From: CAJPPJ01 sp963536495
GTDB taxonomy: Bacteria; Bacillota_I; Bacilli_A; RF39; UBA660
NCBI GenBank assembly: GCA_963536495.1
Contig: CAUTAF010000002.1
Location: forward strand, 62,001-126,000
DNA: 64,000 nt
Direction: 5' to 3'
In this document: piece after piece, positions 27,096 to 36,221 of the stretch
How positions within the stretch are numbered: position 1 is the first letter of the stretch
Layout: each line of letters opens with the position of its first letter
Made by a program: the position numbers and the translations under genes
Notes under the pieces: model-generated
What the model saw: the letters and a program-made list of their open reading frames with translations, nothing else
The model's database searches: none
What the model was told of the DNA's origin: nothing

Positions 27096-28201
27096 TTTTC
27101 CCCTTTTTTAAATATTCTTCTATAAAATGTTCTATTTTACCATTCATAACTTTTTCAACATCTGTTTCTTCATAATTAGTTCTATGATCTTTAACAAGTT
27201 GATATGGTGCCATAATATAACTTCTTATTTGTGATCCAAATTCTATATTTTTTTGTTCTTTATAATTAGAATTTTTTTCTTGTTCTTGTTTTTCTTGTTC
27301 TAATAAATACAATTTATTTTTTAATAGTTTTAATGCTGTTTCTTTATTTTGAATTTGACTTCTTTCAGTTTGACATGTAACAACTATATTAGTAGGTATA
27401 TGGGTAATTCTTACTGCAGAATCAGTTGTATTTACTCCTTGTCCACCTTTTCCACTTGATCTATAAACATCTATTCTTAAATCACTGGGATTTATTTCTA
27501 TATTTATATCCTTATTAATAAGTGGTGTTACAAGTACAGATGCAAAAGATGTATGTCTTCTAGCATTAGAATCAAATGGTGATATTCTAACTAATCGATG
27601 TACTCCTATTTCAGATTTTAAAAATCCATAAGCATATTCACCTTTTACTGAAAATGTTATAGATTTTAAACCTGCTTCATCCCCATCTAAATAATCAAGT
27701 ATTTCTACTTTAAAGTCACTATTATCAAAATATCTTTGATACATTCTACTAAGCATTAAAACCCAATCACAAGCTTCCGTTCCACCTGCTCCCGAATGTA
27801 TTTCAAATATTGCATCTTCTTTATCGTAATCTTCATTTAAAAGAGTTATTATCTTTAATTCTTCTACCCTTAAAATATCTTTTTCTATTTCTTTTTTCAA
27901 ATTAACTACTTCTTCTTCACTACTTATTTCAATAAGTTCTTTAAAACTATTTATATTATTTTCTATTAAAGATATTTCTTCTTTAGTCTTTTTTAAACTA
28001 CTTAAATTAGACATAATATTTTTAGCATTATTTGAATAATTCCAAAAATTTTCTTTATTAACTTCTTCTTCTAAGTCTTTTATTTTTTTATCTAAACTAC
28101 CAAAGTCAAAGACAATCCTTTATATCATTTAAATCTTTTAATGATTTTTCTATATCTTTTTTTAGATTGTTAATTATATCTAAACTTTTATATTCCTCCA
28201 T
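27076..28201 (-). CDS. prfB: Peptide chain release factor 2, with programmed +1 frameshift
   Basis: RF2 ends translation at TGA and TAA. The gene starts at the ATG at 28201 (AGAGGTG ribosome site). It runs 31 codons (MEEYKSL ... KDCL) to a TGA at 28106-28108, then must shift +1 at CTT-TGA-C to continue as DFGSLDKK and on through FWNYSNNA into the main body. The peptide-release motif GGQ (GKGGQGVNT) and the stop-recognition SPF motif (RISPFDSNARR) are intact. Reading only from the internal ATG at 28014 would lose the first domain. The frameshift site shows that TGA is a true stop signal here. It is the first gene of the yitT-yitT-ftsE-ftsX-M23 run. Confidence 0.95.
28105..28121 (-). promoter_or_regulatory. 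RF2 autoregulatory frameshift site
   Basis: Read on the minus strand: AAGGATTGTCTTTGAC. An internal Shine-Dalgarno-like AAGGA lies a few bases ahead of the slippery CTT, followed by the poor-context stop TGA-C. When RF2 is scarce the ribosome slips +1 and makes RF2. Confidence 0.92.
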
Positions 28202-28288
28202 ATACACCTCTTTTACCTTATATAATAATAACATAAATTTGCTTTAAATAAAATTAAGACTCTTATATAATTAATATAGGAGGTAATA

Positions 28289-28750
28289 ATGAAAATATAT
28301 AAAAGAGGTATTTTATCTTTGTTATATAGTTTAGTTCTTGCTCTTATAGGAATACTATTTATTAATTATATTGTATATTGGTTAATAACTGAAAAAGCAC
28401 CTGATTATATTTGGATATTTTATATAGTCCTTACTTTAAGTAGTTTATTTATGTTATATTCTTCTATATTTAAAGAAAACATAAGACTAGAAATAGAAAA
28501 TAAATATTTAAAATATTATGAGAACAATAAACTAACAGAAGAAATAGATTTATCTAAAGTATTTTATGGTTATAAAATAGTTGATAACTCTGTTATTGAT
28601 TTATATTTTTACGAAAAAGATGAAGATACTAAAAAGATTTTAGATTGTGCACCTTTAGGTGTTAATAAATTTTATAAATTAATTGAAGATATAAAAAAAG
28701 AAACTAAAAATAAAGATTTTATAGAAGAAGCAAAAATTATAAAAAAATAA
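28289..28750 (+). CDS. Small membrane protein with two N-terminal helices
   Basis: A protein of 153 aa with two membrane segments (about 8-31 and 38-60), then a cytoplasmic domain of ~90 aa with alternating charged strands (LEIENKYLKYYEN). It resembles PH-like small membrane proteins in shape, but I cannot assign a family. AGGAGG lies 7 nt before the ATG. It is divergent from prfB and followed 12 nt later by another small membrane protein gene. Confidence 0.6.
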   Translation: MKIYKRGILSLLYSLVLALIGILFINYIVYWLITEKAPDYIWIFYIVLTLSSLFMLYSSIFKENIRLEIENKYLKYYENNKLTEEIDLSKVFYGYKIVDNSVIDLYFYEKDEDTKKILDCAPLGVNKFYKLIEDIKKETKNKDFIEEAKIIKK

Positions 28751-28762
28751 AGGAGATAAAAA

Positions 28763-29197
28763 ATGAACATTTTTATTATAGTTGGTATTATTGCAATAAT
28801 GATTGCAGTAACTATTTTAAACATAATATATTTAAAAAAAGGGAAAGAAGAAGATAAAAAATTTATGGAAGAAAATCCCGATATTTCAACAATAGAAGTA
28901 TATTCTTCTAGCCATATAGTTAGTAGTAATACAACTATTTATACAGTTGATGAAAAAATTCCACACTATTCAAAATCAAGTTTTAAAGGATTTGTTTTTA
29001 TAGAAGAAGGTGAACATATACTTTCAGTAGGTGCAAGTTTTACAAGACCAGGAATTATGTATAAATCAGTAACTACAGATATTGGTCCAACTGATATAAA
29101 AGTTAAAATAGAAAAAAAGAAAAAATATATTTTAAAATATAACAAAAAAGAAGGTTTTTTTCTTGAAGAAATTGAAAAAAAACCTCTAAATAAGTAG
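28763..29197 (+). CDS. Membrane-anchored small protein with beta-sandwich-like outside domain
   Basis: A protein of 144 aa with one N-terminal helix (residues 2-23), a charged stretch, then a beta-rich domain (SHIVSSNTTIYTVD ... FVFIEEGEHILSVGA ... PTDIKVKIEKKKKYIL). The pattern of a glycine-marked strand pair after EEGEH resembles DUF2846/PEGA-like domains that bind cell-envelope polymers. This is shape similarity only. AAGGAG ribosome site. Second gene of a two-gene plus-strand unit that ends in a terminator. Confidence 0.55.
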   Translation: MNIFIIVGIIAIMIAVTILNIIYLKKGKEEDKKFMEENPDISTIEVYSSSHIVSSNTTIYTVDEKIPHYSKSSFKGFVFIEEGEHILSVGASFTRPGIMYKSVTTDIGPTDIKVKIEKKKKYILKYNKKEGFFLEEIEKKPLNK

Positions 29198-29213
29198 ACA
29201 TCATAAAAAATAG

Positions 29214-29247
29214 TAAATACACCTCATTTCGGAAGTGTATTTTTTAT
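29214..29247 (+). terminator. Intrinsic terminator
   Basis: AAATACAC / GTGTATTT flank a short loop (CTCATTTCGGAA), followed by T6. It ends the plus-strand two-gene unit 28289-29197. Confidence 0.7.
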
Positions 29248-29299
29248 GTCAGAAAAGAATAAACAATTATGTTTATCCACTATTATTAATATATATAAT

Positions 29300-29463
29300 A
29301 GATATGTTATAACTTAGAAAATATCTAAATTTAATAATAATTAATTAGTAATTGATACATTAAACCATACAATAGCAAAAGAAATAGATGTAGATGATTA
29401 ATCATTCATAGTAATCAAGACTTTAAATATATATATTTACAAGAATATATTCAAGTTATATAA
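29300..29463 (+). pseudogene. Decayed IS3-type transposase orfB fragment
   Basis: The 394-nt stretch 29198-29591 has no intact gene but contains this remnant. Reading plus-strand codons from 29300 gives RYVIT*KISKFNNN*, then LVIDTLNHTIAKEIDVDD, then a stop. One frame over from 29404 it gives IHSNQDFKYIYLQEYIQVI and a stop. These match in order the IS3/IS150 integrase core (RxVvgwsxS.., LVidTL, then HSDQGxQYts, which holds the second catalytic Asp, here HSNQ so Asn). Two in-frame stops and a frameshift make it dead. The rest of the gap is a terminator at each end and A+T-rich sequence. Confidence 0.7.
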
Positions 29464-29510
29464 GAATAGATATTATTTTACAATACCATTAAATTAAAGT
29501 TAAAAATTAA

Positions 29511-29545
29511 GAAAAAGAGAAAAATAAATTTTCTCTTTTTTATAT
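29511..29545. terminator. Intrinsic terminator of the accessory gene string
   Basis: AAAAAGAGAAAA / TTTTCTCTTTTTT with a 4-nt loop (TAAA), about 50 nt past the stop of the ABC-F gene. It should end the minus-strand transcript of the island. Confidence 0.75.
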
Positions 29546-29591
29546 AGTATTTTTTTATGATATCTACCGATTGTGATTCACATCATTTTCC

Positions 29592-31265
29592 CTAATACTT
29601 TTTTGTTTTTTTATATAACTTTTTTTCTTCTTTTTCAGCAGTTTTAGCTATTGTTTCTTTATATGAATCGTAATTACCAATATATTCTTTTATTTTACCA
29701 TCTTCAAATACTATTACTTTATTTGCATATTTATTTATAAAAAATCTATCATGGCTTACAAAAATTAACGTTCCCCCAAAATCATCTAGTGCTTCTTCAA
29801 AAACTTCTTTAGTTGGAATATCTATATGATTAGTTGGTTCATCAAATATTAATGTATTAACTTCTTGTTGTAATAATTCAGCTAATTTAAGTCTCATTCT
29901 TTCCCCACCAGATAAATTTTTTAATTTTTTATTAATAGTATCACCTTTAAACTTAAATCTTGATAGAATACTACGACTCTTTTCTTCTGGTAATCCTACT
30001 GATCTTGAAAAATATTCATATAAAGTTTTATTTTCGTCTTCAAATTCAATAACTTGAGGTATATACCCTATTTTAACACTAGGTCCAATATAAATACTTC
30101 CACTACTTTCTAAACTTTGATTTCCCATAATAGTCTTAACAAACGTTGATTTACCAGAACCATTTTCTCCAATTATAGCAACTTTATCTCCAGAGATAAT
30201 TTCTAAATTAACATCATCTAATATAATATCTTTTTCTGGCGTAAAAACCGATAATTTATCTGCTACAATAATTCTGTTTGAAGATTTTCTTTTTTCATTA
30301 AAGGACATATTTATTTTCTTTTGTTCTAAAGGTTTTTTAATTGCTTCCAAACGCATTTTTTGTGCTCTTTCCCATAGATTCTTTCCTTGTCTTGTTAAAG
30401 AAGAACTATTTTTTGCCATTCCGGCTTGCATAAATTGTTTTGCTTTTAGTTCTAATTGTTTAATACTTTCTTGTTCATCACCATATTGTGCTAATCTTTT
30501 TTGATACATTTCCTCACTAAGTTTTAAATATCCCGAATAATTTGTAGCATATACTCTTCCAATCCCATCATCATCAATAGTTAAAACTTTATTAACCATT
30601 TTATCTAAAAAATATCTATCATGAGAAACTATAACAGATGCACCCTTGAATGATTTTATATATTCTTCTAACCATTCAATTCTATTAATATCAAGATGGT
30701 TAGTTGGTTCGTCTAATATTAATAAGTCAGGTTTTAATAAAAGTATTTTTGCTAATTGAACAATAGTTTTTTCTCCTCCAGATAAATTTTTATATAACTC
30801 TTTTTTTATATTTTTATCAAGTTTCAAACCATTTGTTACTGTACTAATTCTACTTTCAATTTCATATCCACCTAATAAGTTAAATTTTTCAATTAATGCA
30901 CAATATTTTTCTAATTCTTTTTCGTTATAATCTTCACTAATCTTTTTTTCATAAATTTTAATTTGTCTTTCAAGTTCATTTATTTCACTAAAAGCATCTT
31001 TTAAAACTTCATACACTGTTTTATCATTATCTATATTTACTATGCCTTGATCTAAATAACCAACTTTAGCTCCTTTTTTAATATTAATAGAACCAGTATC
31101 AGTTGATTCAAGACCCATAATTAATTTTAGTATTGTAGATTTTCCACAACCATTAGGTCCAATTATTGCTATTGATTCTCCTTCGTTAAGAGAAAAAGAA
31201 ACATCTTCAAATAAATGATTATATCCAAAGTTTTTTGATATTTTATTCACATCTAATAATAACAA
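29592..31265 (-). CDS. ABC-F family ATPase (translation factor or ribosome protection)
   Basis: A protein of 557 aa with two ATPase domains and no membrane part. It has Walker A GPNGCGKST and GENGSGKST, signatures LSGGEKT and LSGGERMR, and Walker B ILDEPTNHLD and IFDEPTNHID. The interdomain linker is roughly 80 aa and highly charged. ABC-F proteins bind the ribosomal E site; some are housekeeping (EttA, Uup types), others displace antibiotics. It begins with TTG at 31265, 7-8 nt after AAGGTG, with no better in-frame ATG. Its position directly downstream of an APH-like kinase and a biosynthesis-like gene string makes a self-protection role plausible, but family membership alone cannot separate this from a housekeeping role. 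Confidence 0.85.
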   Translation of the reverse strand: MLLLDVNKISKNFGYNHLFEDVSFSLNEGESIAIIGPNGCGKSTILKLIMGLESTDTGSINIKKGAKVGYLDQGIVNIDNDKTVYEVLKDAFSEINELERQIKIYEKKISEDYNEKELEKYCALIEKFNLLGGYEIESRISTVTNGLKLDKNIKKELYKNLSGGEKTIVQLAKILLLKPDLLILDEPTNHLDINRIEWLEEYIKSFKGASVIVSHDRYFLDKMVNKVLTIDDDGIGRVYATNYSGYLKLSEEMYQKRLAQYGDEQESIKQLELKAKQFMQAGMAKNSSSLTRQGKNLWERAQKMRLEAIKKPLEQKKINMSFNEKRKSSNRIIVADKLSVFTPEKDIILDDVNLEIISGDKVAIIGENGSGKSTFVKTIMGNQSLESSGSIYIGPSVKIGYIPQVIEFEDENKTLYEYFSRSVGLPEEKSRSILSRFKFKGDTINKKLKNLSGGERMRLKLAELLQQEVNTLIFDEPTNHIDIPTKEVFEEALDDFGGTLIFVSHDRFFINKYANKVIVFEDGKIKEYIGNYDSYKETIAKTAEKEEKKLYKKTKKY

Positions 31266-31332
31266 AATATAACACCTTCTTTCTAATTGTCATTTATTCT
31301 AACATTTTATAAGTTAAAATAAAACAATTTTT

Positions 31333-32094
31333 TTATAAAAACAATTCCGTTAATAAAATATAATACTCTATAACTTCATAATTTGGTTTAATTTCTAATC
31401 TTTCAAACAACATTTTTTCTGCTTCTGGTGTTTCATAATTTCTTCTCAATGATTTAACTAGTATTGCTATATCATACCAATAATCAGATACTCCTGCATC
31501 TCCCATATCAATAAATCCAGTTATTTTATCATTTTCAAAAAAAATATTAGGTAAACTTAAATCTCCATGAGAAAAACATAGTTTTTCTGTTTTTGGTTTA
31601 TGATTAATTAAATATTCATACGCTTTTTGGGGAGTACCAAATTTTTTGGTATTTTTTTCTTCCATTGTTGTTATTAAATTATTTTCTATATTATATTTAG
31701 CAATTGCTAATTTTATATCTAAAGTATTATATATTAAGCATGTACTAATATCTAAGCTTTGTAAGATTTTAAGTGCTTTTGCTGCTAAATTAACAACATA
31801 TTTCATATCATCAAAAATATCATCATCACAAATCATTTTTCCTTTTAATTTTTCTGTTAGCATTATAGATTTATTTTTATCATATGAAAAATAAATTACC
31901 TTCGGAACTAAACCAGTATCCTTCAAATAATTATAAATATAATATTCTTTATCCAAGTTATTTTCTTTAGATTCTTTAATAAAAAACACTTCATTATTTT
32001 TATTTGTTATTTCACTTACTTTATTACCAGAACAACCTATTTCAATATCTTTTACAATAGATTTTTCTAATATTTTTTTTATAAATTTATCCAT
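31333..32094 (-). CDS. APH(3')-like small-molecule kinase
   Basis: A protein of 253 aa of the aminoglycoside phosphotransferase fold. The catalytic loop HGDLSLPNIF (Asp base, Asn metal ligand) and the metal motif GFIDMGDAGVSDYWYDIA are intact and in the APH(3') arrangement. So are upstream family segments (LDIKLAIAKYNIENNLI). It would transfer phosphate from ATP to a hydroxyl of a small molecule in the cytoplasm. The start is the ATG at 32094, with GAGGAG ahead of it. Its A overlaps the PHP gene stop. A longer reading needs a TTG with no site. In this setting it may phosphorylate a pathway intermediate or the final product (self-resistance) rather than a clinical drug. Confidence 0.82.
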   Translation of the reverse strand: MDKFIKKILEKSIVKDIEIGCSGNKVSEITNKNNEVFFIKESKENNLDKEYYIYNYLKDTGLVPKVIYFSYDKNKSIMLTEKLKGKMICDDDIFDDMKYVVNLAAKALKILQSLDISTCLIYNTLDIKLAIAKYNIENNLITTMEEKNTKKFGTPQKAYEYLINHKPKTEKLCFSHGDLSLPNIFFENDKITGFIDMGDAGVSDYWYDIAILVKSLRRNYETPEAEKMLFERLEIKPNYEVIEYYILLTELFL

Positions 32095-32948
32095 TATTTT
32101 TTTCTCCTCATTATTAACTCTTTTGCTGAACAAGACTCACTACATATATTATTATCAATACCATGTCCAATTACAATACCTTGATTTTCTTCTTCATAAT
32201 GAAAATCAGATCCAACACTTTCTAAAAGATTTAACTTTTTTGCTATTTCTTTATAAAATATAAAATCATCTTTAGTAAATGAAGAATGACAACTTTCAAT
32301 TCCAATCAATCCTATTTTTTTTAAACTATCAATAAGTTTAAAGATATTTTGTTTATCTATTTTTATTTTATTTGGATGAGCTATTATAGCAATACCTCCA
32401 CTATCTATAATAAGTTTAATCGCTTTTTTAATATCAATTTCATAACCAGGATATTCTGAATTATATTCTTGTATTTCTTTCGCTATATCTTGTGCTCTAC
32501 TAAAACTATAATTATTTTTTATCAACAATCTTCTTATTTGCTCATCTATAAGCATATAATTATTTAAGTCTACTTGTTCTTTTATATAAGATGGAACATC
32601 TATTTTTTTGCAAGATATTTTATCTAAAGTTTCTATATGTCCCTTTTTTAGAACTTCTTTCATTCTAGATAATTCTTCGTTAAGTTCTTTATTATTTGAA
32701 TCATAATCATACCCCAACAAATGAATACAAATATTTTGATTCAAAAAATTATATTTTGTAGACAATTCTATTCCTTTTACGATTACAATATTGCTTTCAG
32801 ATAAAATTTCATTAGATGGTATAATTATATCATGATCAGTTATACTTAAAAAATCAACATTATTTTCTTTAGCTTTTTTTATTAAATTTTCAACTGATTC
32901 TGCACCATCGCTATATGTTGAGTGTACATGCATATCTATATATTTCAT
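32094..32948 (-). CDS. PHP-domain phosphoesterase
   Basis: A protein of 284 aa. The PHP metal motifs are in order: HVHSTYSDG near the N-terminus, ITDHD near residue 38, AHPNK near 195 and SDFHYEE near 245. This is the pattern of the RNase AM/YciV and histidinol-phosphatase-like group with a trinuclear metal site. Activity could be phosphatase on a small molecule or 5'-3' nuclease on short RNA. It is 1-2 nt from its neighbours within the island gene string. In that context a phosphatase step in a pathway is the simpler reading. Confidence 0.8.
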   Translation of the reverse strand: MKYIDMHVHSTYSDGAESVENLIKKAKENNVDFLSITDHDIIIPSNEILSESNIVIVKGIELSTKYNFLNQNICIHLLGYDYDSNNKELNEELSRMKEVLKKGHIETLDKISCKKIDVPSYIKEQVDLNNYMLIDEQIRRLLIKNNYSFSRAQDIAKEIQEYNSEYPGYEIDIKKAIKLIIDSGGIAIIAHPNKIKIDKQNIFKLIDSLKKIGLIGIESCHSSFTKDDFIFYKEIAKKLNLLESVGSDFHYEEENQGIVIGHGIDNNICSESCSAKELIMRRKK

Positions 32949-32949
32949 A

Positions 32950-34419
32950 TTAAAGCTCCATTAATTCAATTATAACATTCATTAATATTTTCATTTTTTC
33001 AATTAATTCTAAATAATATGAAGAAAATGTTATTCTTCCAACAATTTTTTCTGAATCTAATACTCCACAAGCAGTACCTGGAATAAATTTAATTTTACTA
33101 TGTTTAAAAAGTTCAATTAAAAGATCATTATCACTTTTAATTATATTTTCATTTATTTTCTTACTCTTTAATTTAGAAAAATCAATTAAAGCAAAGAAAC
33201 CAGAAATTGGAATTATACCATTATAAAATGATAAGATATTATTCCCTTTTTTATAATATTTTATTTCATCAATAGTTAAATTATTTTCAATGATTTTTCT
33301 ATCTTTATTTGGTATAGTCAAAGCGCCAAGAATAAAATATTTAAGTATTGATAAATTTAATTCATATTGTTTGTTAATATCAACTAAATATTTTTTTCTA
33401 TAATTAGCTTTCATATAATTATCAGTAAAAACAGAAGCTAATGCTATTTGGCTAAGCATAGAAACAGAATCTTGATCTAAAAATATATTATCTCTAATAT
33501 CTTGAATAAAATATTTATTAGCTACAATAAATCCAGCTCTTAATGATGCTAAAGAATAAGATTTAGATATACCAAAAAATGAAATAACATTATCTTTATA
33601 CTCATCAAATGAATTTAAAGAAAAAGAACTATATTCACTATCATAAACAGAATCTCTATAAATTAAATCTTCTATTATTAAAACCTTTTGTTTATAACAT
33701 AATTTAGCTAATTCATGCAAATATTTTTTATCTTTATAACTATAAGAAATACCTAAAGGATTATTTGGATTTTGAAAATATATAGCTGCTACCTTAGGAA
33801 TATACTCATCTTTTTTATGAATTAAAAATAGTTTTTTATTAATATCAATTATTTGTTTTTCGAGGTTTTCTAAATTAATTTTCCAATTTAAATTTTGATC
33901 AAATTTAACCAATTCAATATTAGAGCCTAATTTAAGCGGCTCATACAAAAATAAATTATATGTAGGCACTGGTATTAAAATAACATCATTTTTTCTTAAA
34001 ACTGTTTTTAATATTAAAGAATATGCTTGGGTGGTAGATGAAGTTATAATTATTTCTTCTTCATTTCTAGATTTTATTCCAATTGAATTTAAATATCCAA
34101 TTAAATTTTTTTTCACTTTAGAATCTCCTATAGTATTTGGATATTGATTGGTATTATTTTCTTTTAAATAATAATCAATATCCTTTTTAACAAATTCATA
34201 TTGTTTCCATTTTAATGGATTACCTCCACCAAAACTGATTACTTTTTCATCTTTTAGATATTTATAAATATCATATCTATATACATTAGAAGATTTTATT
34301 ATTTTTTTTAAGTCTTCACTTAAATAATCAAAATTAATATTAATATTAGGACAATAATTTTCTTTTAACAAATATGATTTTCTTTTTAATAAATCATTCA
34401 ACACAAAATCATTTTTCAT
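32950..34419 (-). CDS. Class I/II PLP-dependent aminotransferase-like enzyme
   Basis: A fold type I PLP enzyme, 489 aa, larger than usual (~400). Motifs are GGGNPLKWKQYE, SSTTQAYSL (phosphate site), FQNPNNPLGISY (Asn contacting PLP), EDLIYRDSVY (Asp to pyridine N) and SKSYSLASLRAG (Schiff-base Lys, phosphate Arg). Extra length lies in an N-terminal ~55 aa and in a C-terminal insert around residues 375-420. The family includes aspartate-type aminotransferases and also PLP oxidases and hydroxylases of natural-product pathways. AGGTA precedes the ATG. It is part of the island string, next to a second PLP gene. Confidence 0.78.
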   Translation of the reverse strand: MKNDFVLNDLLKRKSYLLKENYCPNININFDYLSEDLKKIIKSSNVYRYDIYKYLKDEKVISFGGGNPLKWKQYEFVKKDIDYYLKENNTNQYPNTIGDSKVKKNLIGYLNSIGIKSRNEEEIIITSSTTQAYSLILKTVLRKNDVILIPVPTYNLFLYEPLKLGSNIELVKFDQNLNWKINLENLEKQIIDINKKLFLIHKKDEYIPKVAAIYFQNPNNPLGISYSYKDKKYLHELAKLCYKQKVLIIEDLIYRDSVYDSEYSSFSLNSFDEYKDNVISFFGISKSYSLASLRAGFIVANKYFIQDIRDNIFLDQDSVSMLSQIALASVFTDNYMKANYRKKYLVDINKQYELNLSILKYFILGALTIPNKDRKIIENNLTIDEIKYYKKGNNILSFYNGIIPISGFFALIDFSKLKSKKINENIIKSDNDLLIELFKHSKIKFIPGTACGVLDSEKIVGRITFSSYYLELIEKMKILMNVIIELMEL

Positions 34420-35275
34420 AATATACCTCGTTTATATAATTAATTATTTTTTTATAATCTTTTATTTTTTTATCCATTCTAAAATATAATGTTTTATATC
34501 TTAACTTTTCTATATTAGAAAAAGAAGCATTTTTACAAAAAATTTCAAAAGGTAATTTTTCTATTGTAGTTTGTAAAATATCACTGTTATTCTCTTCCAT
34601 ATATTTATATAGTTTATCCTCTAATACAGAAAAACTTTCTTTATCAATATCAATTACAAATACTACTCTATGATAAGAAAAATTATCACAATCAATTAAT
34701 CTGCCAGGAATCATTAAATTATCTTTTATATATTTATATTTTTTCTTTTTTTTTAAATAATTGAATCTATAAAAAAATATTTTTAAAAATAATCTTATTT
34801 TATCTATTGAGTTTATTTTAATTTTTGTTTTTAAATCTTTTTTAGAATATAAATAAGAATATTTTCCAAATGAAATTGGTTTTCTATTATTAAAAGAATA
34901 AATTATATAATCATATATTCCATAGTTATTTTTAATACCACTTTGACAAGAATCCAATATTTTAATAATCTTAGTTTTACTTTTGCTATAATAAATTTTA
35001 TTATCAATAACAATATTTCCATATTGTTCAACAAAAACTATTATTTTTGTTTTAAAAGAAATTTTTTTATTTATTTCTTTTTTATCTATCAAAAAATTAT
35101 CATCTATATCAACAAATATTGGAATCAATCCGTTGCTTATAATAGTTTCAATTACACTTTCACATAACGTAACTGGAACTATTACTTCACTCCCTTTTTC
35201 AAAATTTAAATTTTTAAAAATTATATCAAATGAATTAGTTCCACTTAATGCTATATTTTTAATAAAATTTTTCAT
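34409..35275 (-). CDS. Shortened DegT/DnrJ/EryC1-like PLP protein
   Basis: A protein of 288 aa, against ~370-390 for the family. The start of the fold is present (ALSGTNSFDIIFKNL, SEVIVPVTLCESVIETI, GLIPIFVDIDDNFL). The family's aspartate (KILDSCQSG) and a lysine in the right place (IYSFNNRKPISFGK) also remain, so PLP binding is possible. The usual G-E-G-G loop after the lysine is gone and the C-terminal domain is short and divergent. The ATG at 35275 has GGAGAT upstream and overlaps the previous gene by 17 nt. It could be a partner subunit of the full-length DegT protein at 37010, or a decayed copy. Confidence 0.68.
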   Translation of the reverse strand: MKNFIKNIALSGTNSFDIIFKNLNFEKGSEVIVPVTLCESVIETIISNGLIPIFVDIDDNFLIDKKEINKKISFKTKIIVFVEQYGNIVIDNKIYYSKSKTKIIKILDSCQSGIKNNYGIYDYIIYSFNNRKPISFGKYSYLYSKKDLKTKIKINSIDKIRLFLKIFFYRFNYLKKKKKYKYIKDNLMIPGRLIDCDNFSYHRVVFVIDIDKESFSVLEDKLYKYMEENNSDILQTTIEKLPFEIFCKNASFSNIEKLRYKTLYFRMDKKIKDYKKIINYINEVYYEK

Positions 35276-36221
35276 TTTTATCTCCATAATCATATAATTC
35301 TTCATATAAACTATGTTTTTTATTTTTTTCATAATAAAAATTAAAATATAATTCTTGGTAAGAACCAAATGATAAATTCCAATTTTCTATTTCTTGAAAA
35401 ACAGACCCTTCAAAATCTAAATATTTAGATATATTATTTTTTTTCAAATATTTAATTAACTCAAAATATAATTTAGGAATAGGCGATGCATAATTTTTAT
35501 TATAATAACTATACATTATATAACAATTAATTTTATCCCAAACTACACAAATTCCACCAATTACTTTATTTTTATAAACAGCTATAAAACATTCACCTTT
35601 TTTATTTTCAATTGCTTTTTCAATATATTTCTTAACAAATTTTTCACTTGTTTTAGGACCATAATTATATTCCCATTTTAATGATTCTTGAAAATCATAT
35701 AATGATATATCACCACTTTTAATATTAATTTCTGATATGCTTTTTATATCTCTTTTTCTATCTCTACAAAAAGAAGAAAATATACTATCAAGAGAATCAG
35801 ATAAATTTATTTTATATGTATATCTGACTTCTGGAACAAAACCATTTTTTACACATGAAATTATATCTTTAATATACGGATCAAAAGAAAAAGAAATCGA
35901 ATTATAATATTTTTTTAAATATTTTAGCATTTTATTTAGAACTTCCCTAGTATATAATAATTTTTTACGATTAGACGAAAAATTAAAAAGCAATACTGGT
36001 CCACCATATGGAATATACATAGTAGATTGTTCTAATGATTTATTTTTTTCAAACAGAGGAAAAAAAGCAACAAGCTTTTTATTATCATACACACATAATA
36101 ATCTTTTAACTTTTTTTAATTTCAAAAAGAATTCATAAGCAAAAGCTGTACCATTTAATGAATTGTCTACTAAAAAATCAATGTTATTTATATCACTTAG
36201 TTTATTAATCTTTACTTCCAT
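35259..36221 (-). CDS. FemAB/GNAT-like acyl or aminoacyl transferase
   Basis: A protein of 320 aa with the double-GNAT look of FemX/FemAB and BioF2-like transferases. TMYIPYGGPVLLF is the N-lobe loop, FCRDRKRDIKSISEI the basic helix, GGICVVWD the core strand before the cofactor loop, and YLDFEGSVFQEIENWNLSFG the C-terminal acceptor motif. FemX-like enzymes add amino acids from tRNA to lipid II; BioF2-like ones acylate small molecules. It overlaps the second transferase gene (36205) by 17 nt. The pair may act in sequence on one scaffold. Confidence 0.72.
   Translation of the reverse strand: MEVKINKLSDINNIDFLVDNSLNGTAFAYEFFLKLKKVKRLLCVYDNKKLVAFFPLFEKNKSLEQSTMYIPYGGPVLLFNFSSNRKKLLYTREVLNKMLKYLKKYYNSISFSFDPYIKDIISCVKNGFVPEVRYTYKINLSDSLDSIFSSFCRDRKRDIKSISEINIKSGDISLYDFQESLKWEYNYGPKTSEKFVKKYIEKAIENKKGECFIAVYKNKVIGGICVVWDKINCYIMYSYYNKNYASPIPKLYFELIKYLKKNNISKYLDFEGSVFQEIENWNLSFGSYQELYFNFYYEKNKKHSLYEELYDYGDKNEKFY

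Noticed and set aside
28014..28201. prfB as a pseudogene because of an in-frame stop near its start.
   Set aside because: The stop is the classic CTT-TGA-C programmed frameshift with an upstream AAGGA, and the +1 frame continues into normal RF2 sequence.
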